DNA from: Sphingomonas sp. Y38-1Y | GTDB lineage: Bacteria; Pseudomonadota; Alphaproteobacteria; Sphingomonadales; Sphingomonadaceae | Assembly (NCBI RefSeq): GCF_032391395.1 | Contig: NZ_CP135916.1 | Coordinates: 3,007,001 to 3,071,000 of the forward strand | Reading direction: 5' to 3' | DNA length: 64,000 nt | Shown: piece after piece, positions 1 to 8,220 of the stretch | How the letters are laid out: each line of letters opens with the position of its first letter | Position numbering within the stretch: position 1 is the first letter of the stretch | Position numbers and translations under genes: made by a program | The notes under the pieces: generated by a model | Told to the model about the DNA's origin: nothing | The model's database searches: none | The model's input: only the letters and a program-made list of their open reading frames with translations

Positions 1-108
1 GGTCCACGAACGGGCTGACCCCCGCATCGTGCCTGACGTCGGCGCGTCATCGTCGATGATGCTTGCGATGGCGCCGCCAGCCTGCCAATCGCGCCGTCGG
101 AGGTTCGA

Positions 109-840
109 TTGACTGCAACCGGCACCACCGGACGCTGGGCACGGCGTTCCGACACGCGCATCCTCGTCACGCTGCTGATCGTCACGGTCGCGCTGGCGAG
201 CTTTGCCTATATCGCGTCCGAGGTGGTCGAGGGGCATCCGCTGGCGATCGATCGCTGGCTCCTGCTTCAATTGCGCAGCGTCGCCGATCCGGGCCTGTCG
301 ATCGGACCACGCTGGTTCGCGCAGGCGATGATCGATTTCACCGCGCTGGGCGGCGGCACCGTCCTGACCTTGGTGACGACCCTCGTGACCGGATATCTGA
401 TGGCGCGGCGAAAGATCGCGCTGGCGGCGTTCGTCGCTTCATCGATCGTCGCGGGCAGCCTGCTCACCGCGCTGCTCAAGATCGCGTTCGCACGCGCGCG
501 ACCCGACATCGTGCCGCATCTGGTCGAGGTCAGCTCGGCGAGCTTTCCGAGCGGTCATGCGATGAACTCGGCGATGGTCTATCTGACCGGGGCGGCCTTG
601 CTCGCGAGTGCCGAGCCGAGCCGCCGCGTCCGCGTCTTCCTGATCGGCGCCGCGCTGGTGCTCACGCTGCTGATCGGGTTCTCGCGCATCTTCCTCGGCG
701 TCCACTTCCCCACCGACGTGGTGGCGGGCTGGGCGATCGGGATCGCCTGGGCCGTGGCATCGTCATGGGTGGCGGCGATTCTCCAGCGTCGTCACGCGAT
801 CGAGGGCGTGGAGGGCACCACGACGTCGACGGCCCGCTGA
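109..840 (+). CDS. PAP2-family membrane phosphatase
   Basis: This is a 243-residue integral membrane protein of the PAP2 (type 2 phosphatidic acid phosphatase) family, expected to remove phosphate from lipid phosphates or prenyl diphosphates at the membrane. The three PAP2 motifs are visible in order: a K..RARP stretch near residue 125, PSGHAM near residue 147, and SRIFLGVHFPTDV near residue 188, which carries the catalytic Arg/His. About five hydrophobic segments surround them. The start is TTG at 109, chosen because GGAGG lies just upstream (about 100-104) and the first helix follows. Its last 49 bases overlap the 3' end of the opposing diacylglycerol-kinase-family gene. The substrate (phosphatidate, undecaprenyl diphosphate or another) cannot be read from sequence. 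Confidence 0.88.
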   Translation: MTATGTTGRWARRSDTRILVTLLIVTVALASFAYIASEVVEGHPLAIDRWLLLQLRSVADPGLSIGPRWFAQAMIDFTALGGGTVLTLVTTLVTGYLMARRKIALAAFVASSIVAGSLLTALLKIAFARARPDIVPHLVEVSSASFPSGHAMNSAMVYLTGAALLASAEPSRRVRVFLIGAALVLTLLIGFSRIFLGVHFPTDVVAGWAIGIAWAVASSWVAAILQRRHAIEGVEGTTTSTAR

Positions 841-1694
841 GCGACGTGCACCGTTACCGGCGTGCGCGCCAGGCACTCGCCATCGACCGAGATCTTCTGC
901 GTCGGCCGGGTACGCAGCCGCAGCTCTCGCCCGCGATACTCGACCGTGTTGGCGCCGCGCGACTTCAGCTTGAAGAACTTGGCGTACCAGTCGAAGGCGA
1001 GGCGCATCAGGCTGCGCCCGGTCACCGCCTGAATGACGATATCGCCGCTGTCGACGTCGGTCGTCTCGATCAGCTCGACCCCGCCGTGGAAGCGCCCGTT
1101 GAACACACGCACCTCGCTCGCCCAAGTGCGGTGCTCGCCGCGATCGTCCTCGACCGTCAGGCGGAACGGGCGAAAGCGCAGCAGGCACCACAGCGCCCAG
1201 CCGAGATAGCCGACACGGCCCAAATAGCGCTTGAGCTTGTGCGGCACGGTATCGCCGATCAGCGGTGACAGCCCGAGCGCTGCTGCGTTCACGAAGTGGT
1301 TGTCGTCGATCATGCCCAGATCGATGCGGCGCAGTTTTCCGGTCGCGATCGCCTCGACCGCGCCGTCCAGATCGAGCGGCAGCCCCAGCGTCCGCGCAAA
1401 GCTGTTGGCGGTGCCGAGCGGCAGCACCGCAAAGACGCTCTCCGTGTTGGCAAGGTGCTTGACGAGCCGCGCCAACGATCCATCGCCGCCGCCGATGATG
1501 ACCATCGGCGCACCGCCCCTGACCGCGCCGCTGACGACGTCGTCCAGCTTCGCCGGATCGCGGACGGCGTGCGATGCGGTCAGCGCGATCCCCGCCGCCT
1601 CCAGCTTGGCCTTCGCCTCATGGCACAGCGCCTCGCCCTTTCGCGACTGCGCGTTGACGATGAGGACGGCCTCACGCGGAACGGACTTGCTCAA
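792..1694 (-). CDS. Diacylglycerol kinase family (YegS/DagK-type) lipid kinase
   Basis: A 300-residue protein with the DAGK catalytic-domain signature. There is an N-terminal strand LIVNAQSRKG, then GGGDGS around residue 68 (nucleotide-binding loop), then PLGTANSFARTLG, which is the usual phosphate and substrate loop. The C-terminal half matches the beta-rich YegS/LCB5 domain. It should phosphorylate diacylglycerol or a related lipid with ATP at the inner membrane face, but the lipid specificity is not known. It overlaps the PAP2 gene tail to tail by 49 bases. A kinase facing a lipid phosphatase suggests opposed steps in lipid phosphate turnover, which is inference only. Confidence 0.88.
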   Translation of the reverse strand: MSKSVPREAVLIVNAQSRKGEALCHEAKAKLEAAGIALTASHAVRDPAKLDDVVSGAVRGGAPMVIIGGGDGSLARLVKHLANTESVFAVLPLGTANSFARTLGLPLDLDGAVEAIATGKLRRIDLGMIDDNHFVNAAALGLSPLIGDTVPHKLKRYLGRVGYLGWALWCLLRFRPFRLTVEDDRGEHRTWASEVRVFNGRFHGGVELIETTDVDSGDIVIQAVTGRSLMRLAFDWYAKFFKLKSRGANTVEYRGRELRLRTRPTQKISVDGECLARTPVTVHVAQRAVDVVVPSTPSIA

Positions 1695-1911
1695 CCTCTG
1701 TGATCCTGGCGGTCCGGCACGGGCTTCGTTCCTACGGGCGGGAAGCGCTCCGGCCGTTGCGGTCCATCATCTGCCCGATGTCGTCCCCGCGCGCCAGTGA
1801 CATGCAGCGGTCCGCGGAAGCTTTGAAAAGGCGCGTCTATCCGCGCCCGACGGCAGCCCCTATAGGGCTCGCGCGTCGGTGCAGCACGGCGCGCTAAGAG
1901 GGCAAGGCAAG

Positions 1912-3078
1912 ATGAAGATCGCGGTGTTCGGACTGGGGTATGTCGGACTGTCGAACGCGGTGCTGCTCGCCCAGCATAACGAGGTCGCGGCGGTCGATAT
2001 CACGCCCGAGCGGGTCGAGATGCTCAACGCGCGCAAGTCGCCGATCATCGACGCCGAGCTGGAAGACTTTCTTGCCACCCGCGAGCTGAACCTGACCGCG
2101 ACGCTCGACCCGAAGGCCGCGCTGGCGGGCGCCGACTACGTCATCGTCGCTACCCCGACCAACTACGATGTCGAGACCAACAAGTTCGACACGTCCTCCG
2201 TCGAGGCGGTGATCCAGACCGCGATCGATGGGGGGTCGCAGGCGACGATCGTCATCAAGTCGACCATCCCCGTCGGCTTCGTCGAGGACGTCCGCGAACG
2301 GCTGGGCACGACCCAGGTGATCTTCAGCCCCGAGTTCCTGCGCGAAGGGCGCGCGCTCTACGACAACCTCAACCCTTCGCGCATCATCGTCGGCGAGCGG
2401 TCGGAACGCGCGCGCATCTTCGCCGACCTGCTGCTGCAGGGCGCCGAGAAGAAGGATGTCGAGATCCTCTTCACCGACGCGAGCGAAGCCGAGGCGATCA
2501 AGCTGTTCGCCAACACCTACCTCGCGATGCGCGTCGCCTTCTTCAACGAGCTCGACAGCTATGCGATTGCGCGCGGGCTCAACTCGCGCCAGATCATCGA
2601 CGGCGTCGGGCTCGATCCGCGGATCGGGCCGCACTACAACAATCCCAGCTTCGGCTATGGCGGCTATTGCCTGCCCAAGGACACCAAGCAGCTCCTCGCC
2701 AACTATTCGGAGGTCCCGCAGAACCTCATCCGCGCGATCGTCGACGCCAATCGGACGCGCAAGGACTTCCTCGCCGACCGCATCCTCGATCGCAAACCCG
2801 CCAAGGTCGGCGTGTTCCGGCTGGTCATGAAGGCGGGCTCGGACAATTTCCGCCAGTCCTCGATCCAGGGCATCATGAAGCGGATCAAGGCCAAAGGCAT
2901 CGAGGTCGTGATCTATGAGCCGGCGATGCAGCAAGACGAGTTCTTCGGATCGCGCGTGGTCCGCGATCTCGACGCGTTCAAGGCCGAGGTCGACGTCATC
3001 GTCGCCAACCGCCTGACCGACGAGATCGGCGACGTGCCCGACAAGGTCTTCACTCGCGACCTGTTCGGGTCCGACTGA
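1912..3078 (+). CDS. ugd: UDP-glucose 6-dehydrogenase
   Basis: A 388-residue enzyme that oxidises UDP-glucose to UDP-glucuronate with two NAD+, feeding polysaccharide synthesis. The N-terminus has the Rossmann motif GLGYVG (residues 7-12). The middle has STIPVGF and the sugar-binding stretch FSPEFLREG. The catalytic cysteine is Cys253 in [14 protein letters not shown]. The length matches the short Ugd class (about 388-400 aa). The frame is open upstream to 1879, but [12 protein letters not shown] at 1912 is the conserved family N-terminus, so that ATG is used. The gap of 217 bases to the divergent kinase gene must hold both promoters. No polysaccharide cluster is adjacent. Confidence 0.95.
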   Translation: MKIAVFGLGYVGLSNAVLLAQHNEVAAVDITPERVEMLNARKSPIIDAELEDFLATRELNLTATLDPKAALAGADYVIVATPTNYDVETNKFDTSSVEAVIQTAIDGGSQATIVIKSTIPVGFVEDVRERLGTTQVIFSPEFLREGRALYDNLNPSRIIVGERSERARIFADLLLQGAEKKDVEILFTDASEAEAIKLFANTYLAMRVAFFNELDSYAIARGLNSRQIIDGVGLDPRIGPHYNNPSFGYGGYCLPKDTKQLLANYSEVPQNLIRAIVDANRTRKDFLADRILDRKPAKVGVFRLVMKAGSDNFRQSSIQGIMKRIKAKGIEVVIYEPAMQQDEFFGSRVVRDLDAFKAEVDVIVANRLTDEIGDVPDKVFTRDLFGSD

Positions 3079-3182
3079 CACGGTCCAAGGACCAGGCGAG
3101 AGCCAAGGAACTTCAAGCGCTTAGAACGGTAGTGCGTGGTCCTGGCCGCGCACGTTCCCGCTGCGCCCCGGGTGGGAGGGCG

Positions 3183-6100
3183 ATGCGCGACATGGCGACG
3201 GCGGCGAAGGTGATCGACGAGCAGCCCCTGCCCGCCCCCACGCTCGGGATCGGCGAAACGGCGATTCAGCTGGCGCGTGCGCTTCGCGATGGCGATCTCC
3301 TTTATGCCGCGGCGGACGAGCCGCAAGGGACCGCGATCGCGGCGGCGCTGAGGGCGGCCGCGCCCGATGCCATCGTCGTATTCTGCCCCAGCAGCGATGC
3401 GCTGCCGGCCGACGCGGCACCCGCCTCTCCCTCCAATGTCGGGCAGCGCGTGTCGGCGCTCCGCGAGCTTCGCTGTACGCTCGGCGAGCGCAAGCGTCCC
3501 CGGATCGCCTGCATCACCACGGGTGAGGCACTCGGCCATCTCTACCCGGCGCCTGCCGCGTTCGATGCCGCGCCGCCCAGGATCGAGGTCGGCAAGCCGG
3601 CCGACCTGCCGGCCTTGTTCGAGACGCTCCAGGAGCTCGGCTACATCGTCGACGACCGCGTGGACGAGCCGGGCGAGGTCGCGCTGCGCGGTCAGGTGCT
3701 CGACGTCTATCCCGCCGATGCCGCGACCCCGCTCCGGATCGAAGTGGCCGACGGCGCGATCGCTTCGATCCGGCTCTACGATCCCGCGGACCAGCGCACG
3801 ACGGGCGAGTGCGATGGGCGCGAGCTTGGCCGCGTCAACGAGCCGGCGCTGGATGGCAAGGGCGTGACCCTGCTCGACCATCTGCCGGACGCGCGCGTGA
3901 TCCTGCCCGACGCCGCGGACGAGCGGCGGCGGCGGTTCCTGGCGCTCGTCCGCGATGCCGAGAAATATCGGCCCGCGCGTGCGATCCGGCAGGTCGCCAG
4001 CCAGGCGATCTGGTCCAAGGCATTGGCCGCGCGCGACCTGCTGACGCTCGACCGCGAGGATGAGCCCCCCGCCCGCTTCGTCGAAGCCAAGCGCCCGCTC
4101 AGGGCCTTTGCCGATGTCGCCAGGGCCGCGTTCGCGGCGGACCGGCGCGTCGTGCTGCTCGGCAGCGAGCGCGACCTGCGCTTCGTCGGGCGGCGCGTCG
4201 CCAAGACGCTGAAGCGAGCGGTCGAGCGTGTGGAAAGCTGGGCAGCGGTCGAGAAGGCCAAGCCGGGTGCGCTGTTGTCGCTCGTCATGCCCGCCGACCG
4301 CGGCTTCGCGGTGGAAGGCACGCTCGCGGTCGCCGCCGCCGATCTGCTCGGCAGTCGGGCGGAGGCCGGTCCCGCGCATCCCCCCGCCGCCGACAGCTCG
4401 ATCTTCAGCCTGGGCGAGATCCGCGTCGGCGACGTCGTCGTGCATGAGGATCACGGGATCGGCATCGTCGCCGCGCTGGAGCGGATGCCCGCGACGACCG
4501 GCGCGCAACCGGGCGACGCGATCGCGATCACCTACGCCGATGGCGGCGTGCGGCTGGTGCCCGTCGATCAGGCCGACCGCATCTGGCGCTATGGCGCGGA
4601 GGAAGACGCGGTCACGCTCGACAAGCTAGACGGCGGGAGCTGGCAGAAGCGGCGCGGCGCCATCGATGCGGCGATCGCCGAGAGTGCGCGGGCACTGACC
4701 GCCATCGCTGCCGAACGCGACGCCCGCAGCGCGCCGGTGCTCGATCCGCCGAGCGACGCCTATGAGCGTTTTGCAGCCGGCTTCGCCTTTACCGAGACCG
4801 CCGATCAGGCGCGGGCGATCAACGCGGTTCGCGACGACCTCGCCTCGGGCAAGCCGATGGACCGGCTGATCGTCGGCGACGTCGGCTATGGCAAGACGGA
4901 GGTGGCGCTGCGCGCCGCCGCGATTGCCGCGCTGTCGGGCAGGCAGGTGGCGATCGCTGCGCCGACGACGGTGCTCGCGCGCCAGCACCTCGAAAGCTGT
5001 ATCCAGCGGTTCGAGGCGGCGGGGATCGAGGTCGCCGGCCTCTCACGCCTGTCGACCGCGGCCGAGAAGAAGCGGGTCAAGGCCGGGCTTGCCGACGGGT
5101 CGATCAAGGTCGTCGTCGGCACCGGCGCGATCGCCGGCAAGGGCGTGACCTATCAGGACCTGGCGCTCGTCGTCATAGACGAGGAACAGCGCTTCGGCGC
5201 GGCGGACAAGGCGCGGATGCGCGACCTTGGCGCCGGCCATGTGCTCGCACTCTCGGCAACGCCGATCCCGCGGACGCTGCAAAGTGCGCTGGTCGGGCTC
5301 CAGCAATTGTCGGTGATCGCCACCCCGCCCGCGCGTCGCCAGCCGATCCGCACCGTCGTCGCACCGTTTGACCCCAACGCCGTCCGCACCGCGCTGCTGC
5401 GCGAGAAGAGCCGCGGCGGGCAGAGCTTCGTCGTCGTGCCGCGGATCGAGGACATGGCGCCGCTCGCCGAGAAGATCGCCAAGCTCGTCCCGGAACTCGA
5501 TCTGCTTCAGGCGCATGGCAAGATGCCGGCCGCCGAGATCGACGACGCGATGGTGCGCTTCGGCGCGGGCGACGGCGACGTGCTGCTCGCGACCAACATC
5601 ATCGAGGCGGGGCTGGACGTGCCGCGCGCCAACACGATGGTGATCTGGCGCGCCGACCGCTTCGGCCTGTCGCAGCTCCATCAGCTTCGCGGCCGCGTGG
5701 GGCGGAGCAGCCGGCGCGGTCAGGTGCTGCTGCTGACCGACGATGCCAAGGAGATCGCGCCGCGCACGCTGAAGCGGCTGCGCACGCTGGAGGCGTTCGA
5801 CCGGCTGGGCGCGGGGTTCGCGATCAGCGCACGCGACCTCGACATCCGCGGTGCCGGCGACCTTCTGGGTGAGGCGCAGGCGGGTCACATGAAGCTGATC
5901 GGGATCGACCTCTATCAGCATCTGCTCGAAGCCTCGCTGCGCGCGGCGCGCGGCGAGGATGTCGAGCGATGGACCCCCGAACTGAACCTGGGCGTGACCG
6001 GCCGATTGCCCGAGGACTGGCTGCCCGACGAGGAACTGCGCGTCACCCTCTATTGCCGGCTCGCGCGGATCGAGGATGCCGACGCGCTCGCCGCCTTTGC

Positions 6101-6374
6101 CGAGGAGATCGAGGATCGCTTCGGCGCGCTGCCGGAGGATGCGGCGACGTTGCTCCGCGTCGCGGGCCTTCGGATCGCCGCCAAGGACGCGCGGATCGCC
6201 CGCATCGACGCCGGCCCCGCGGCAATCGCGCTGACGCCGCGCAAGGACTTCGCCGGCGATGCCGAGGCAGCGGGCTTGCAGGCGAAGGGCGAGCGGCTGA
6301 TCCTGGCCGAGCGGATCGAGGGATCGGAAGAACGGCTGGAGCGGCTGGAGGCGGTGCTGGGGGCGCTCGACTGA
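3183..6374 (+). CDS. Mfd-like transcription-repair coupling helicase, short and divergent
   Basis: A 1063-residue helicase with Mfd architecture. In order it has a UvrB-like N-terminal region with LGYIVDDRVDEPGEVALRG near residue 155, a CarD-like RNA-polymerase-interaction domain (GDVVVHEDHGIGIV near 415), Walker A GDVGYGKTEVA near 565, the motif II stretch VVIDEEQRFG, then ATPIPRTLQ, LRGRVGRS and a TRCF C-terminal domain. Mfd displaces stalled RNA polymerase and recruits UvrA. The ATG at 3183 is preferred over the GTG at 3132 because GGGTGGGAGGG lies directly before it. Mfd is about 1150 aa in E. coli. This one is about 85 aa shorter, and its first 150 residues look unlike standard Mfd, so it may be a second, paralogous copy. 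It ends 6 bases before the convergent flavoprotein gene. Confidence 0.8.
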   Translation: MRDMATAAKVIDEQPLPAPTLGIGETAIQLARALRDGDLLYAAADEPQGTAIAAALRAAAPDAIVVFCPSSDALPADAAPASPSNVGQRVSALRELRCTLGERKRPRIACITTGEALGHLYPAPAAFDAAPPRIEVGKPADLPALFETLQELGYIVDDRVDEPGEVALRGQVLDVYPADAATPLRIEVADGAIASIRLYDPADQRTTGECDGRELGRVNEPALDGKGVTLLDHLPDARVILPDAADERRRRFLALVRDAEKYRPARAIRQVASQAIWSKALAARDLLTLDREDEPPARFVEAKRPLRAFADVARAAFAADRRVVLLGSERDLRFVGRRVAKTLKRAVERVESWAAVEKAKPGALLSLVMPADRGFAVEGTLAVAAADLLGSRAEAGPAHPPAADSSIFSLGEIRVGDVVVHEDHGIGIVAALERMPATTGAQPGDAIAITYADGGVRLVPVDQADRIWRYGAEEDAVTLDKLDGGSWQKRRGAIDAAIAESARALTAIAAERDARSAPVLDPPSDAYERFAAGFAFTETADQARAINAVRDDLASGKPMDRLIVGDVGYGKTEVALRAAAIAALSGRQVAIAAPTTVLARQHLESCIQRFEAAGIEVAGLSRLSTAAEKKRVKAGLADGSIKVVVGTGAIAGKGVTYQDLALVVIDEEQRFGAADKARMRDLGAGHVLALSATPIPRTLQSALVGLQQLSVIATPPARRQPIRTVVAPFDPNAVRTALLREKSRGGQSFVVVPRIEDMAPLAEKIAKLVPELDLLQAHGKMPAAEIDDAMVRFGAGDGDVLLATNIIEAGLDVPRANTMVIWRADRFGLSQLHQLRGRVGRSSRRGQVLLLTDDAKEIAPRTLKRLRTLEAFDRLGAGFAISARDLDIRGAGDLLGEAQAGHMKLIGIDLYQHLLEASLRAARGEDVERWTPELNLGVTGRLPEDWLPDEELRVTLYCRLARIEDADALAAFAEEIEDRFGALPEDAATLLRVAGLRIAAKDARIARIDAGPAAIALTPRKDFAGDAEAAGLQAKGERLILAERIEGSEERLERLEAVLGALD

Positions 6375-6380
6375 CCGCCC

Positions 6381-7556
6381 TCAGACGTTCTGCCCGGCCA
6401 CCCAGCCGCTCGCCCAGGCCCATTGAAAGTTGTAGCCGCCCAGCCAGCCGGTGACGTCCACCGCCTCGCCGATCGCATAGAGGCCGGGGGCGCGGCGCGC
6501 TTCCATCGTCTTGGACGAAAGTTCGGCGGTGCTGATGCCGCCCGCAGTCACCTCGGCCTTGGCATAGCCCTGCGTGCCGTTGGGATTGAAGCGCCAGTTC
6601 GCCAGCCGCTGCTCGGCCGCGACCAGCCCGGCGTCGGTCAGGTCGGCGAGCGTCCCCTCGATCGCCAGCCGCTCGCCGAGCGCGGCGGCGAGGCGGTCGG
6701 GCAGCGCCGCCGAGAGGGTGCGCGCGACCGTCGCGCGCGGCGTCTCTCGCTTCAACGCCTTGAGCCAACCCTCCCCGCGATCGGGCAGGAAATCGATCGC
6801 GATCGGCTCCCCATGCCGCCAATAGGTCGACGCCTGGAGGATTGCGGGGCCGGACAGGCCGTGATGCGTGAACAGCGCCGCTTCGCGGAACGCCGCCTTT
6901 CCCGCGCGCGCGACGACCTCTGCGGCGACGCCGGATAGCGATCGGAACAGTAGCTCGTCCCCGCCCAGCGTCAGCGGCACCAGCGCCGGGCGCGGCTCGA
7001 CGACCTTGAGCCCGAACCGCCGCGCGAGGTCATAGGCGAAGCCGGTCGCACCCATCTTGGGGATCGACGGCCCGCCGGTCGCAACGACGAGCGACGGCGC
7101 GCTGATCGTCCGCGCGCCGAAGCGGACGCGGTACTGCGCATCGGCATGATCGACCGCGGTGATCGGGTGCCCGAGCGCGGTCTCGACAGACCCGGCCGCT
7201 GCCTCGTCCAGCAGCATGTCGACGATCTGCCGCGCCGATCCGTCGCAGAACAGCTGGCCCAGCGTCTTCTCGTGCCAGGCGATCCCGTGCCGCTCGACCA
7301 GCGCCAGGAAGTCGGCGGGCGTGTAGCGCGCGAGCGCCGAGCGCGCGAAATGCGGATTGGCCGACACGAAGCGATCGGGTGCGGTGCCGATATTGGTGAA
7401 GTTGCAGCGTCCGCCGCCAGAAATCAGGATCTTCTTGCCCGCCCGGTCAGCATGGTCGACGACGAGCACGCGGCGCCCGCGCTGCCCCGCGACCGCGGCG
7501 CACATCAGCCCCGCGGCGCCCGCCCCCAGGACGATCGCATCATAGGCATCCGCCAT
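6381..7556 (-). CDS. HI0933/YhiN-family FAD-dependent oxidoreductase
   Basis: A 391-residue flavoprotein of the HI0933/YhiN (BaiN-like) family. The N-terminus has a dinucleotide-binding motif (AIVLGAGAAGLMCA), followed by AGKKILISGGGRCNFTN, which is the hallmark of this family. The C-terminus carries AGGISTAELSSKTMEA and LYAIGEAVDVTGWLGGYNFQ, which complete the FAD site. The reaction is not established for most members. It is the last gene of a minus-strand group with the 59-aa SANT-like ORF, the DUF188 gene and the DEAD-box helicase. The gap to the upstream small ORF is only 7 bases, so co-transcription is likely. Confidence 0.9.
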   Translation of the reverse strand: MADAYDAIVLGAGAAGLMCAAVAGQRGRRVLVVDHADRAGKKILISGGGRCNFTNIGTAPDRFVSANPHFARSALARYTPADFLALVERHGIAWHEKTLGQLFCDGSARQIVDMLLDEAAAGSVETALGHPITAVDHADAQYRVRFGARTISAPSLVVATGGPSIPKMGATGFAYDLARRFGLKVVEPRPALVPLTLGGDELLFRSLSGVAAEVVARAGKAAFREAALFTHHGLSGPAILQASTYWRHGEPIAIDFLPDRGEGWLKALKRETPRATVARTLSAALPDRLAAALGERLAIEGTLADLTDAGLVAAEQRLANWRFNPNGTQGYAKAEVTAGGISTAELSSKTMEARRAPGLYAIGEAVDVTGWLGGYNFQWAWASGWVAGQNV

Positions 7557-7563
7557 GCGGCGA

Positions 7564-7743
7564 TCAGCGCAGCTTGGCGATCGACAGCCCGTCGGCCTTG
7601 GCGCGGTCCTTGATCGATTCCTCGCTGCGGGTCAGCGCCTTGGCGATCGCCTTCAGCGCCATGCCCTTCTTGGCGAGCGTGTGGAGCTTCTGGATCTCGT
7701 CCGCGGTCCAGGGCTGGCGGTGTCGTTCAAAGCGTTCGGCCAT
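7564..7743 (-). CDS. 59-aa SANT/Myb-like small protein
   Basis: A 59-codon ORF starting MAERFERHRQPWTADEIQKL. The pattern WTADEIQKLHTLAKKGMALK, followed by a helix ending in EESIKDRAKADGL, resembles a SANT/Myb-like or helix-turn-helix fold with a conserved Trp and an acidic first helix. This suggests DNA or protein binding. It sits 9 bases downstream of the DUF188 gene stop and 7 bases upstream of the flavoprotein gene, on the same strand and in the typical overlapping style of this genome. AAGGAACG precedes the ATG as a plausible ribosome-binding site. The function is unknown and the fold assignment is my inference from spacing of the hydrophobic residues. Confidence 0.72.
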   Translation of the reverse strand: MAERFERHRQPWTADEIQKLHTLAKKGMALKAIAKALTRSEESIKDRAKADGLSIAKLR

Positions 7744-7752
7744 GATCGTTCC

Positions 7753-8220
7753 TTAAACGGTCCCGCGCGTCCGCGCCAATCGCACCAGCGTCTCGTCGAG
7801 CGCCTGGAGGAAGCGCGACCGATCGGTCTTCGAGAACGGCGCCGGCCCGCCGAGCTGATCGCCGCCCGCGCGAAGGTCGGCCATGATCGCGCGCAACGCG
7901 ATCGCCGACCCGATCGAGGCGGCGGTGAAGGGCTTGCCGGTGGGCGCGATGACCATGCCGCCGGCCTTCAGGCAGCGGTCGGCCAGCAGGATGTCGGCGG
8001 TGACGACCACGGTCGCCTTGTCCACGCGCTCGGCGATCCAGTCGTCGGCGGCATCGAAGCCGTCGCTGACCACTTCGCGCCCGATCAGCGGATGCACGGG
8101 CACGCGGATCGGGCTGTTGCTGACGATCGTCACCGGTACGCCGTGGCGAAGCGCCACCTTGTAGACCTCGTCCTTGACCGGGCAGGCATCGGCATCGACG
8201 AGGATGCGCGCGCCGCTCAC
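7753..8220 (-). CDS. YaiI/YqxD family protein (DUF188, UPF0178)
   Basis: A 155-residue protein that matches the UPF0178 family from its first strand, ILVDADACPVKDEVYKVA. It also has VTADILLADRCLKAGG and the C-terminal FSKTDRSRFLQALDE. The family resembles PIN-like nucleases (conserved Asp residues in VDADACP and in the TADILLA region), but no activity is established. Its ATG overlaps the stop of the upstream DEAD-box helicase gene by 4 bases (ATGA), so it is probably translationally coupled to it. Confidence 0.9.
   Translation of the reverse strand: MSGARILVDADACPVKDEVYKVALRHGVPVTIVSNSPIRVPVHPLIGREVVSDGFDAADDWIAERVDKATVVVTADILLADRCLKAGGMVIAPTGKPFTAASIGSAIALRAIMADLRAGGDQLGGPAPFSKTDRSRFLQALDETLVRLARTRGTV

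Noticed and set aside
1..108. A gene at the left edge of the window
   Set aside because: I find no coding signal or RNA fold here, only the upstream region of the PAP2 gene.
2913..4508. A 531-codon minus-strand ORF across ugd and the Mfd-like gene
   Set aside because: It runs antisense to two well-supported genes and has a shadow-type composition without motifs.
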